Of a stretch of DNA of 44,501 bases, positions 1 through 9,040 are shown piece after piece. The stretch covers positions 746-45,246 of the forward strand of contig PMKN01000089.1 in NCBI GenBank assembly GCA_003158675.1, in the 5' to 3' direction. The position numbers and the translations under genes are program-made. Origin of the DNA: Chloroflexota bacterium. GTDB taxonomy: Bacteria; Chloroflexota; Limnocylindria; Limnocylindrales; CSP1-4. The notes under the pieces are model-generated. The model made no database searches. It was not told where the DNA came from and saw nothing but the letters and a program-made list of their open reading frames with translations. Position 1 is the stretch's first letter. The number at the start of each line of letters is the position of its first letter.

Positions 1-576
1 GTCCACAAGTTCGCCCACGTCCGCTTCGAGCCGTCGGGCTTCACCGCCAACCCGGAAATCCCGATCGCCAAGTCGATCGTCGACTACATCTTCCGCTGGA
101 TGGGCTCTCGCTTCCTTCCGCCGGAAGACCGAGCCACGCTTGGTCTAGTCGACCGGTCGGCGGCCGCGGAATCTTCGGTGCAGCCTCTCAACCTTGGTCT
201 CGGCGGGACCGGCGGAGCCGGAATCGCCGGGACGTCAGGGAGCAGCAGTTCGCCCGCCGCGGGGCCGGCTTCACCGCCCAGCGGCGTCACGGCAGTGGCA
301 GCTCCCGAGGCCGAGGCGCCGTCAACGACGCCCGCCAGTGAGGGGCCCCGCTCCGAAGCCACTCCCACAAGTGGCAACGGCCACGCCCCGAGCAACGGCA
401 CCAACGGCAACGGCAAGCCCCGCGCCACCCTGGGCAGCCTCGGCATCGGCCGCGGCCAGGTCACGTTTGCGGCCCAGGCCGACGCCCCCAGCTGCGCCGA
501 ATGCGGCTCGATCATGGTCCGCAACGGCTCCTGCTACAAGTGCCTCAACTGCGGAAGCACCAGCGGGTGCAGCTAG
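1..576 (+). CDS. nrdJ: Vitamin B12-dependent (class II) ribonucleotide reductase, C-terminal fragment (5' truncated by window)
   Basis: Frame 1 is open from base 1 (VHKFAHVRFEPSGFTANPEIPIAKSIVDYIFRWMG...) and ends CAECGSIMVRNGSCYKCLNCGSTSGCS, the typical C-terminal Cys motif of class II RNR. Confidence 0.9.
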   Translation, partial: VHKFAHVRFEPSGFTANPEIPIAKSIVDYIFRWMGSRFLPPEDRATLGLVDRSAAAESSVQPLNLGLGGTGGAGIAGTSGSSSSPAAGPASPPSGVTAVAAPEAEAPSTTPASEGPRSEATPTSGNGHAPSNGTNGNGKPRATLGSLGIGRGQVTFAAQADAPSCAECGSIMVRNGSCYKCLNCGSTSGCS

Positions 577-787
577 ACGTCAGCCCTTCCCGAAACCTCC
601 CGGCTTAAGCTCTGGTGGGGCGCTATGGCTTCGACCGTAAGCGTGCGCCCGCATGCAAAACCGCCGGCCGTTCGAGCTCGGAGACCAGGGTCCCTATGGC
701 AGAGGCCGTCCTCGCAATCGACGTCGTCTTCTCGGCGGCGCGCGATCTGGCGATCGCGTTCGAGCGTTCGCTGGCCAGCTCGCGCGA

Positions 788-2545
788 TCACGGTCCCGGG
801 ATCTTCGCGACCGAGTAGCCGGAGCGCGACGGCACGTACATGATCACGTAAGCGTTTCCGGACGAGTCGAAGACCAGGCCGGTGCCGCGTAACACCCCAT
901 TGCCGAGGTCCGGCGTTTCGGTCGGGTAGCCGGATCGCAGCTTGCCGTTGGGCGCGAAGACGGCCATCGCCTGATCGGTCACCTGGCCGTTGCCCCAAAT
1001 CTGCCAGGTCATCCAGACCGATCCGTCGGGCGAGAGGAAGATCGAGGTTGGGCCGTCGACGGCCGCGGGCCAACCTGGTTCGGCGGAACCATCCGGCGAG
1101 AAGGCTGAGACGTGACACGCCGTCTTGCCGAATTGCCCCAGATCGCCGACGTCGACCGTGGAGACATACAGGCTGCCATCGGCCGCCGTCTCCATCTGCT
1201 GGAAGTTCTGGTCGGCGGCGAACGCCAGTCTCTCCTGGCGCACGAGAGTTCCGTCGGCCGCGAGGGTCACCAGCTCGTCGCCCGACATACCGAACACGGC
1301 CACGTAGACGTGACCGTCGGGCGCGACCGCGATCGGCGAGAGCATGAGCGTTGGGACGACCCAGGGCGTCCAGCCGGCCACCGGCTTGCCATTGGAGCCC
1401 AGGGCCACGATCTCTTGCGACCCGGGCTTCTGGTCGACGTATTGCTCCACGAAGATCGTCCCGTCGGCACCGAAGGCCGGGTGGTTCATCGACCGATAGC
1501 TCGTGTACGGCCAGCCGGACAGGAGCTTCCCGCCGGCTCCCAGGCAATAGAGCCCCGAGGGCCCGCTGGCGTCCTGCGCCCCACGGCCGGGCAGGAAATC
1601 CATGAAGCAGACGTGGCCGCTCGGCCCGACGACCAGCTTACCGGAGTTGTAGTCGTGGAGCGCCGCGGGCGACTTATACGGCCAGCCGGACACGACCTTC
1701 CCGTCCGGACTGACGGCCGTGATGTGGATCGAGGTGGGCGCGTCGGAGGTGGTCCCGGTCTCGAAGCCGGAAACGTAGACCGTCCCATCCTTGGCCATTA
1801 CCTCGTTGCCGTTCCCGACCGGCACCGGAACCCCGGCCGCCGGCCATCCGGGCTTCGGCTTCCCGTTCGGGCGGATCGCGAACAGGGCGCCACGGAAGCC
1901 GCTGCCGGTGTTGGTGTATTCGAGCACGACAATCGACCCGTCCGGCTGGACGCCGACCACATCAGCCTGATAACCGGGCGCAAGCCGCAGGATCTCCGAG
2001 CCGCGCCAGGCGGCGAGCTTGGGCAGGACCGACGAAGACGTGGGCCACGGTGTCTCTGACGGGCGCGGGGTCTCCAGAGAGGGACGATCGTGCTGGAACT
2101 GCATGTAGTCGTAGGCGGCAGTCTGACCGAGCCGCGCGTCCGCAATGTCGGTGACGGTCGGGAGCGGCAAGGAGAAGCGGACGACCGTCACCTCCAGTGT
2201 GTACGGTCCCCATCGCCCCGACTGGTAGATGGACGTGCCGTCAAACTCGAGGCGCAGCGGCTGAGAACCCGCGGCGAGATTGCCGGCGCCCTGGCCGGCG
2301 TTGGTGGCGACTTCCACGCCGGATGCATCCAGGAGGTTCGCGTAGACCTGGTACTCGCCGGCCGATGGGATCGTGATCGTCGGCGTGAGGACGAGCTCGT
2401 CGATGAGGCCGTCGTGGTCGGAGTCCACGGTCTGCTCGTCGAATCCGGAACCGAACGACACGTCTCCCGCCACCCCCGATGGCTTTGGCCCATCCACGGC
2501 CACCGGACCGAGGTCGCCACTCGGTACACTCTTCATGCGTCCCAC
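788..2545 (-). CDS. Beta-propeller (WD40/PQQ-like) protein with N-terminal EF-hand/TSP3-like Ca-binding loop (DSDHDGLIDEL)
   Basis: 585-aa ORF with repeated DGS/NGKPxxGWP blades; GTG or ATG (2536) start; no signal peptide visible in frame. Confidence 0.75.
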   Translation of the reverse strand: MGRMKSVPSGDLGPVAVDGPKPSGVAGDVSFGSGFDEQTVDSDHDGLIDELVLTPTITIPSAGEYQVYANLLDASGVEVATNAGQGAGNLAAGSQPLRLEFDGTSIYQSGRWGPYTLEVTVVRFSLPLPTVTDIADARLGQTAAYDYMQFQHDRPSLETPRPSETPWPTSSSVLPKLAAWRGSEILRLAPGYQADVVGVQPDGSIVVLEYTNTGSGFRGALFAIRPNGKPKPGWPAAGVPVPVGNGNEVMAKDGTVYVSGFETGTTSDAPTSIHITAVSPDGKVVSGWPYKSPAALHDYNSGKLVVGPSGHVCFMDFLPGRGAQDASGPSGLYCLGAGGKLLSGWPYTSYRSMNHPAFGADGTIFVEQYVDQKPGSQEIVALGSNGKPVAGWTPWVVPTLMLSPIAVAPDGHVYVAVFGMSGDELVTLAADGTLVRQERLAFAADQNFQQMETAADGSLYVSTVDVGDLGQFGKTACHVSAFSPDGSAEPGWPAAVDGPTSIFLSPDGSVWMTWQIWGNGQVTDQAMAVFAPNGKLRSGYPTETPDLGNGVLRGTGLVFDSSGNAYVIMYVPSRSGYSVAKIPGP

Positions 2546-2596
2546 GTGGGATGCGCCTCACGGGCGGTGGCGCGGTTCAACTAGAGAGGGCCTGCG

Positions 2597-4069
2597 ATGT
2601 CCGCATTAGGGTTCCGGCCATTGGCCACTCGCAGCGGGAGACGGACCGCATCTCGCGCCTGCACGTTTCTGACGGCGGCCCTCGTCGCGGCTTGCGCCGG
2701 TGCGACGGCGACGCCCACCACGCTCCCGACCGCGGCGCCAGCTCCGACAGCGGCGCCCACTCCGACCGCCGCGCCCACGGCGGCACCGACGGCGGCGCCC
2801 AGCCCGACCGCGGCGCCAACGACTCCGGCGGCGGTCGTCCCGTTCGAGCTGGCCATGGGCAAGACTCCGTTGCTGGTACCGGCCGGCGACGACGGGGTCA
2901 AGGCAGGAACCGCCATCAACGACTTCGGCTTCGACCTGCTGCGCCGGCTCGACTCGTCGGGCAACTTGTGCGTCTCCCCCAGCAGTATCGCTCTGGCCCT
3001 GGCCATGGTCCAGCCGGGAGCGCGAGGCGCCACGGCCACCGAGATGGACAGCGTCCTCCACGGTCTCGGATCCGATGCCAATGCCAGCGAGATCGTAGCC
3101 TTGCTCGCAAAGCTGCAGGCCGACACCGTCTACGCCGACGCGGACGGCTATCCGCTCGAGCCGGACCAGACGCCCACACCTGGTCAGGCGCCTCTTGCTG
3201 AACTCACCGTTTCGAATCAGGCGTTCGTCCAGAAGGGTCTGACTCTTCAGGCGGCGTATCTGGAGGCTCTTAGTTCCCGGTTCGGGGCCGGGGTCGGCTT
3301 GCTCGACTTCGCGGCCGATGCCGAGTCCGCCAGGCTGACGATCAACAAGTGGGCCAGCGATCGGACCCACGGTCGCATACCCAACGTCCTGCAGCCGGGC
3401 GACGTCGATCCGGCGACCCGCCTCGCTCTTGCCAATGCCATCTACCTCAATGCTGCATGGCAAGATCCCTTCGATCCGGCCAAGACCGCCTCGCGAGCGT
3501 TCAAGCGCGCCGATGGCTCGACGGTCAAGGTCCCGACGATGGCGGCTGAACTCCTGGCCACCTACAGCTCCGGCCCAGGCTGGCGGGCCATCAAACTGCC
3601 CTACGTCGATGCGATGTCGATGATCGTCGTGGTGCCCGACCAGATGAGCTCGTTCATCGCCGGAGCGAATGCGGCAGCGTTCTCGAAGATCGCCTCCAAG
3701 CTGACCTCGGGCTACATGGTTGACTTCACAATGCCGCGCTTCTCGACCGAGTCGCGGTTGAGCCTGGGCGACCTGCTCGCGGCCATGGGCATGGCCAGCG
3801 CCTTCGACCCGGCGAAGGCCGACCTCTCAGGCATCGACGGCTCGCCAGACATCGTCCTGGACAAGGTGATCCACCAGGCCAACATCGATGTCGTGGAGGA
3901 GGGCACGACCGCTTCGGCGGTCACGGTGGTCGGGGGCAGAGGCATGGGCTTGCCTCCGCCTCCAGTGACTTTCCACGTCGACCGTCCGTTCCTCTATTTC
4001 ATCCAGGACTCGGCGAGCGGCGCGATCCTCTTCATGGGCCGCATCGACGATCCCTCGGCGGGAGCCTGA
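2597..4069 (+). CDS. Serpin family protein, predicted lipoprotein with Thr/Pro/Ala stalk
   Basis: Lipobox LVAAC, (TAAPTPTAAP) linker, serpin core (INDFGFDLLRRL, NAIYLNAAWQDPF), hinge VVEEGTTASAVT, C-terminal FHVDRPFLYFIQD...GAILFMGRIDDP. Confidence 0.92.
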   Translation: MSALGFRPLATRSGRRTASRACTFLTAALVAACAGATATPTTLPTAAPAPTAAPTPTAAPTAAPTAAPSPTAAPTTPAAVVPFELAMGKTPLLVPAGDDGVKAGTAINDFGFDLLRRLDSSGNLCVSPSSIALALAMVQPGARGATATEMDSVLHGLGSDANASEIVALLAKLQADTVYADADGYPLEPDQTPTPGQAPLAELTVSNQAFVQKGLTLQAAYLEALSSRFGAGVGLLDFAADAESARLTINKWASDRTHGRIPNVLQPGDVDPATRLALANAIYLNAAWQDPFDPAKTASRAFKRADGSTVKVPTMAAELLATYSSGPGWRAIKLPYVDAMSMIVVVPDQMSSFIAGANAAAFSKIASKLTSGYMVDFTMPRFSTESRLSLGDLLAAMGMASAFDPAKADLSGIDGSPDIVLDKVIHQANIDVVEEGTTASAVTVVGGRGMGLPPPPVTFHVDRPFLYFIQDSASGAILFMGRIDDPSAGA

Positions 4070-4075
4070 CCGCGC

Positions 4076-4996
4076 GTGCCGCCGAGCCAACGCTCACCGG
4101 ATGAGGCTCGGACCCGGCTTGGGTTCGCCCGCCAGATGTCCGGCCGGATCATCGATCTGCCGCCGATACGCCGCCCGCGAGAGATCTTTGCCGTCTACAA
4201 CCACGCGGGCGGCAGCCTCCTCGCCCAGGGTCTGGCGTTCAGTGCGCTGTTCGCCGGCCTGACCGGGCTCCTCTTCGCCGTCGGCGTCTTCGGCTATCTG
4301 GTGCCGGCCGAGGCGGATCGGCAGCGCCTGGTCGACGGCTTCACCGGCGACCTGGCCCCGCTGGCCCCGGTCGCCAGGGACGGATTGGCCAGCGTGGCGG
4401 CGCACGCCAGCGCCTTCTCCGTGATCGGCCTCGTTGGCATGGTGTGGGGTGCCAGCCAGTTCTACGGCGCGCTCGACCAGGCGATCGCGCGGGTCTTTTC
4501 CCAGGCTCCCGCCCGCGGCCTATTGGATCGGATCTTGCGCGGCTTCGTCTCGGTCCTGCTCCTCGTCGGCGGGCTCGCCTCGGGGATCGCCATCAACGCG
4601 GTCCAGGTGGCCGTGACCACCGGGCTCAGCTCGGGACCGGAGGGAGACGCGGGGCGGACGCTGGCGGCGGTGGCCTTCCCGCTCGTGACGGCGGCCGTGA
4701 TCGTCGTCGCGGTCGGCGTGATGTATCGCGTCGTGCCGAATACGGACGTGCCGGTCTCCATTGTTCGGACGCCGGCAATCCTGGCCGGGCTCGTCCTAAC
4801 CTGCCTGACCGAGTTGCTCGTCTACCTCGCGCCGCTGCTCGCCGGCGCGCTGTCCGTGTTCGGAGATGTGGCCGCGGTGTTCGTCGCGCTGGCGTGGCTG
4901 CACCTGGCATTCCAGGTCGTGCTTGTCGGCGCCTCGTGGACGAGCCTGCGACTGGACGACGCAAGCGCTGGCGCCGCGCCAGAACCGGCCAGCTGA
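4076..4996 (+). CDS. YihY/BrkB family inner-membrane protein
   Basis: 306 aa, about six hydrophobic segments; GGSLLAQGLAFSALFAGLTGLLF and WGASQFYGALDQAIARVF resemble the YihY/BrkB family; GTG start. Confidence 0.85.
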   Translation: MPPSQRSPDEARTRLGFARQMSGRIIDLPPIRRPREIFAVYNHAGGSLLAQGLAFSALFAGLTGLLFAVGVFGYLVPAEADRQRLVDGFTGDLAPLAPVARDGLASVAAHASAFSVIGLVGMVWGASQFYGALDQAIARVFSQAPARGLLDRILRGFVSVLLLVGGLASGIAINAVQVAVTTGLSSGPEGDAGRTLAAVAFPLVTAAVIVVAVGVMYRVVPNTDVPVSIVRTPAILAGLVLTCLTELLVYLAPLLAGALSVFGDVAAVFVALAWLHLAFQVVLVGASWTSLRLDDASAGAAPEPAS

Positions 4997-5193
4997 GGAA
5001 GGCGGAGCAAGCGCGCCGCACGCCGGGGAGGGCGTCTCAGGAATCTCACGCGCAGCCCCTCCGGTACGCGTCCATGGTCGCCGATCGCGAACGGCCCCGC
5101 AACGATCGTCTCGAACGCGTCCCTGGGTGACGACCTCCGGCACTTGCCGCTGTCCGTCAATCGCGCTGAAGCTGCCACTCAGCCGGAGGCCAC

Positions 5194-5592
5194 TTGGTCA
5201 AGAGGTTTGACGTGATGAAGATGTTGGTGAGGGGCAGAATCGTCAGGGTGATCGCGTGCGCCCTGGCGCTCACGGTCGCGCTCGGCTGCATGCCCCGCCC
5301 GGACCTCCAGTTCTCGCCCACGGCCCTGCCCGATGCTCAGGTCGGCTCTGCCTATGCAGCGACCATCACCGTCAGTCAGGCCGTGACGCCGGTGGGTGGC
5401 GCCTCAGTGCAGGATGGCGCGCTCCCCGCGGGACTTGATCTCGCATTGGCCAAGGAGCCTGCTGACACGATCCAGATCTCGGGAACGCCCACGGTCGCCG
5501 GCACGTTCACGTTCACCGTCTACGTGTGGTGCTACGGCACGAACGTCGGCGGGCAGACAGCGACGCCGGCGTACACCCTCGTGGTGAAATGA
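5194..5592 (+). CDS. Putative Ig-like (He_PIG-type) secreted lipoprotein
   Basis: Signal peptide ending in Cys (LTVALGC); LPDAQVGSAYAATITVS...GALPAGLDL...ISGTPTVAGTFTFTVYV. ATG at 5215 is an alternative start. Confidence 0.75.
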   Translation: MVKRFDVMKMLVRGRIVRVIACALALTVALGCMPRPDLQFSPTALPDAQVGSAYAATITVSQAVTPVGGASVQDGALPAGLDLALAKEPADTIQISGTPTVAGTFTFTVYVWCYGTNVGGQTATPAYTLVVK

Positions 5593-6004
5593 GAAGAAGC
5601 TTCCGGTCGGGGCGAGAGGATTTGAGTAGGCGGTTCCCAAGACTCGGATGGTCGTTCCCGCATGGATTGCCAACGCACTTCGGCACGCGCCGTGCCCCGA
5701 TCTCGATGAAGAACAGGGTGTAGCGGGTCGGCAGAAACGCCGTCTCTCGACCGTAAAGGAGTCGCAGGCCAGAATTCCAGCTGCCTGAGCCTTCAGGAAA
5801 CCGCGCCAGCCAATGCCTCGACATCGAGTACTTGTACCCCACGGCCAGCGGTCGCACCCATACGTACATGCACAATACGGCCATCGACCTACCTACGGAG
5901 CTCCGATCGGGCGTCCAAGCGCCAGATCGACGACGGCGCATCTCGACCCGGGACGCAGTATCGGGTGGCAGGCAGCGCGTCAGGATAAGCTCTGCCAAGT
6001 CCGC

Positions 6005-6023
6005 TCGCGCGCGCTGCGCGCGA
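6005..6023 (-). terminator. Hairpin TCGCGCGC-GCT-GCGCGCGA downstream of the 6066-6758 lipoprotein
   Basis: Perfect 8-bp stem with 3-nt loop about 43 bp past the stop codon. Confidence 0.45.
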
Positions 6024-6065
6024 AAGCAACTCGTATGCGGCAGTCGGTGGAGCTATGGCTGTGAT

Positions 6066-6758
6066 TTACGATGGGAGTATTTCAATCTTGAATTCTCCCC
6101 GATTGTCTGTGTAGTTGTCATCCCTTAGATCAATGACCAAAGGATGTCCTTTTCCTGTCAGTGTCATGACATATGAATGGCTCGCATCAAACGCGGGGAC
6201 GGGCGTATAGGCGAAAAACGTTGTGTCACCAGTCGTATTGAATGTCAGGTAGATATCGGCAGAGGGCGGTACGAAGGTTCCGCAAAAACCGCTGGTTCCA
6301 GGGCCTTTGGGAATGGCATACCAATAGAACGCATCCTGGCCAACCGGGCTAGCTCCAAGACCTGGTATCGGAAAGACAGGCGCCTTGTCTGGTGTGCCGG
6401 CACAAATGCCATATTGCGCCCAATAGTCCCCATTCCAGTTGCTGAAAGTCCCCGAGATCTTCACGGAATATACGTGCCGATCCGCCAGGGTAATGGTAGA
6501 TTTCACTTCCTTATGCCTTGTGTCAAAGAAGAATGTTTCGGTGGGCAATGGGGTCGTTATTGCAGTTGATGTTGGTGGGACAGGAGTTGCACTTGGCAGG
6601 CCTGGTGTTAGGGTGGCAGCCATTTGCGCAGGGCTAGACGGAACGGCCGTTGAAGAGGGAGCTATTTGCATAGGGCTGGACGGAACAGGCGTTGAAGAGG
6701 GAGCTATTTGCATAGGGCTGGACGGAACAGGCGTTGAAGCGGGAGCGCACCCGCTCAA
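6066..6758 (-). CDS. Predicted lipoprotein with Ser/Pro/Thr-rich repeat stalk
   Basis: 230-aa ORF called from TTG inside the lipobox; in-frame upstream sequence (I)KQNIGSVLLAFVSLTVLLSGC back to about 6812 looks like the missing signal peptide. Confidence 0.7.
   Translation of the reverse strand: MSGCAPASTPVPSSPMQIAPSSTPVPSSPMQIAPSSTAVPSSPAQMAATLTPGLPSATPVPPTSTAITTPLPTETFFFDTRHKEVKSTITLADRHVYSVKISGTFSNWNGDYWAQYGICAGTPDKAPVFPIPGLGASPVGQDAFYWYAIPKGPGTSGFCGTFVPPSADIYLTFNTTGDTTFFAYTPVPAFDASHSYVMTLTGKGHPLVIDLRDDNYTDNRGEFKIEILPS
6619..6744. repeat. Three tandem 42-bp repeats coding PVPSSPMQIAPSST-type units
   Basis: 6619-6660, 6661-6702 and 6703-6744; the last two copies differ at one base. Confidence 0.9.
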
Positions 6759-7252
6759 CAGAACCGTGAGCGATACGAACGCGAGAAGAACTGACCCAAT
6801 GTTTTGTTTTATGACGATATCCCCCTTTGATCAATCATTCAGCGAAGCCGGCCAAAGCGATGCATATGGCCAGCATGGCACCGGCGAGCACGCTGACCCG
6901 AGAATACCCTAGGAATGCCCTGACTGTCTCGATATTTGCTCCACAGCAGCATGATCGTGACGTGTGGCCGGCGCATCTCGGCATCGAAGGTCGCGACCCG
7001 GCGAAGTCGGTCGACTTCCTGCGCAACCTGCCGGCCCTCTGGGAAGAGGCGCCAAACTCCCGCCGCGCGCCGGCGGATTCTCTGTTTGAGTCGGTGTACG
7101 TCCTGGGGCTCGACACGATACACGTGGAGCCAACGCCAGCAGCCGTCCGCAGGGGCCTCGCGGAGGCATTTCGTGCTGAGGAGCTGGTTATGGTCGGGGC
7201 GAGAGGAGTCGGGCCTCCGAGCGGATCTGCCGTCGCGGGCTCTCGTCGGCGA

Positions 7253-8527
7253 CTATGTGGCGCGCCCGGTAGGGTTGGTGTTCCGGCCGCCGCTGAAGAT
7301 CCCGAGGAAGCCCTGGCCGGACTTCGCGGCGCCAGAGTCACGGGTGTCCATCATCCGGCTGCACAGCTTCTCGATGTCGCCGATGACCTTCTCTTTCGGG
7401 AACCGCTCGACGGCCGAGCGGCCTTCATTGGCAGCTTGAACGAAGAGCATGCCTGCCGATCTGATCTCGGTCAGCGAGGGCATGCCCACGACTCGCTCCA
7501 TATCCGCGACCGATACTCCCGAGTTGGCGCGGTTCACGACCATGGCCAGCCGGTCGCGAATCTGAAGTTCCACCGCAACCTCGCGGAACTGGACGGCAGC
7601 CCGGATGGCGGGCACGTCGGGCGTCACCGGCACGAGGATCTTGTCGGCTCGCTCGAAGATGCCCTGGTTGAGCAGCCCGTAGTCCGGGTGCATGTCGACG
7701 ATGACCCAGTCGTAGACCCGGCATGCTGCCGTGATTGCCTCGGCGACCTTCTTGGGCTCGAGGATCTCCGTATGGAGCGGGGACTCGGCCATGACCAGCA
7801 CCGAGACGCCGTTCAGGTGCTGGGTCGCTATGCTCGCGAATGTCTCATCCGCTCCGGTGTCAAGGTCCTCGGTCCAGGCGTCCGCCACGGTGCGGACGTG
7901 CTCCATTCCCAGCGACGAGGCGATGTGACCGGTGACGGTGTCGCAGTCGACGAGCAGCACCCGCTGGCCTTTCCGGATCTGCAGCATGGCGGCGGCGTTG
8001 ACGGCGATCGTCGTCTTGCCGACCCCGCCCTTGGGATTGAAGACGATGACGATCTGGCCGCGGGGTCCCTCTGCTTCCGATGGCTCGGTCGGAGGCTCCG
8101 ACATGATGATTCCGCTCTCGGTCTCCCCGACCGGCATCTCGGCCCGGATCAACATTGCCTCGACTCGCCACCGCAGCGACTCAGCGGAGTACGGCCTGGT
8201 GACGTACTCGTCTTTGACGCTGGCCTTGCCCCCAAAACCACTCATTTGATCGAAGGCCTGGGCCGCGACGACTATCAGGGCTGGGATGTCGCGATCCTCA
8301 TCGTGCAGTAGCGCGTACATCTCGAGCGTCGCATCGAAATCGTTCTCGCTATCGACAATGGCCAGGCCGATATCACGGCGCTCGTGCAGCAGGGCCTCGA
8401 GATCGCCCGCGGTCCTGATCTCGATCGGCTCGAAGCCAGCCTCAGCGATCTGCTCGCTGACCGCGCCAAACTCAGCCGGCGGAAGCGCGATGGCGATTGC
8501 TGACCGAGCCACGGATGCGATCTCCAT
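7253..8527 (-). CDS. CpaE/ParA-like P-loop ATPase with N-terminal receiver-like domain
   Basis: Deviant Walker A (VFNPKGGVGKTTIAVN), VLLVDCDTVTGHIASSLG, YDWVIVDMHPDYG; N-terminal ~130 aa resemble a response-regulator receiver (AIVDSENDFDATLEMYALLHDEDRDIPALIVVA). Confidence 0.88.
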   Translation of the reverse strand: MEIASVARSAIAIALPPAEFGAVSEQIAEAGFEPIEIRTAGDLEALLHERRDIGLAIVDSENDFDATLEMYALLHDEDRDIPALIVVAAQAFDQMSGFGGKASVKDEYVTRPYSAESLRWRVEAMLIRAEMPVGETESGIIMSEPPTEPSEAEGPRGQIVIVFNPKGGVGKTTIAVNAAAMLQIRKGQRVLLVDCDTVTGHIASSLGMEHVRTVADAWTEDLDTGADETFASIATQHLNGVSVLVMAESPLHTEILEPKKVAEAITAACRVYDWVIVDMHPDYGLLNQGIFERADKILVPVTPDVPAIRAAVQFREVAVELQIRDRLAMVVNRANSGVSVADMERVVGMPSLTEIRSAGMLFVQAANEGRSAVERFPKEKVIGDIEKLCSRMMDTRDSGAAKSGQGFLGIFSGGRNTNPTGRAT

Positions 8528-8705
8528 TTAGAAAGAGATGCGTGCGGTGAGTCTAGCCTTCCGCCTCGGAATTGTGGGAGATGACGTTCGGCCCGCCCCT
8601 GGGTCGTTTCATGGGTATCCGCAGGTGGTCCGGGACGAGAGGCTTGGCTCTAGACGCGCACCTCAACGGTTCGCCGAGACCCGCTGTCCACGTTGCCAGT
8701 TTCAG

Positions 8706-8828
8706 CTCACATCAGCCCTCCACCGGTTCGATCAAACCGCCACCCTGCTAACCGACGGTCGCGTGCTCATCGCCGGCGGAGGAGACATCTCGGGATGGCT
8801 CGCCTCGGCCGAGCAATACCGGCCGTAG
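8706..8828 (+). pseudogene. Kelch/galactose-oxidase-like repeat remnant
   Basis: Translates to ALHRFDQTATLLTDGRVLIAGGGDISGWLASAEQYRP*, one Kelch-like blade with no other blade nearby. Confidence 0.55.
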
Positions 8829-9040
8829 GTGCGTACGGCGGGGATTCGTCGACGTTGCACATGGGACCGCGTCTCCGAAAGGTCGGAGAAACGCGGTGCC
8901 GGCCTTGCGAACCCTGATGATCTGATAGCGTCTCGATTGGGCACGCGACTGGCACCGACAGGATGGGGAGTCTCAGCCATGGGCGACGACCTAACGCGGC
9001 CTCAGGGGCCCACTCTTTCTTGACCGGCGTCCGCCCGCCA

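Noticed and set aside
573-1547. 324-aa minus-strand ORF
   Set aside because: Overlaps the propeller gene in another frame on the same strand; Arg-rich frame-shifted composition.
5513-5998. 161-aa minus-strand ORF with some protein-like segments
   Set aside because: Overlaps the 5194-5592 gene antisense, no family match by eye; may be decayed DNA.
6835-7123. Possible frameshifted small membrane protein (hydrophobic end NIETVRAFLGYSRVSVLAGAMLAICIALAGFAE)
   Set aside because: Suggestive hydrophobic tail on the minus strand, but no frame gives a convincing complete protein and no family was recognised.
6827-8311. 494-aa plus-strand ORF
   Set aside because: Antisense to the CpaE-like ATPase; shadow composition.
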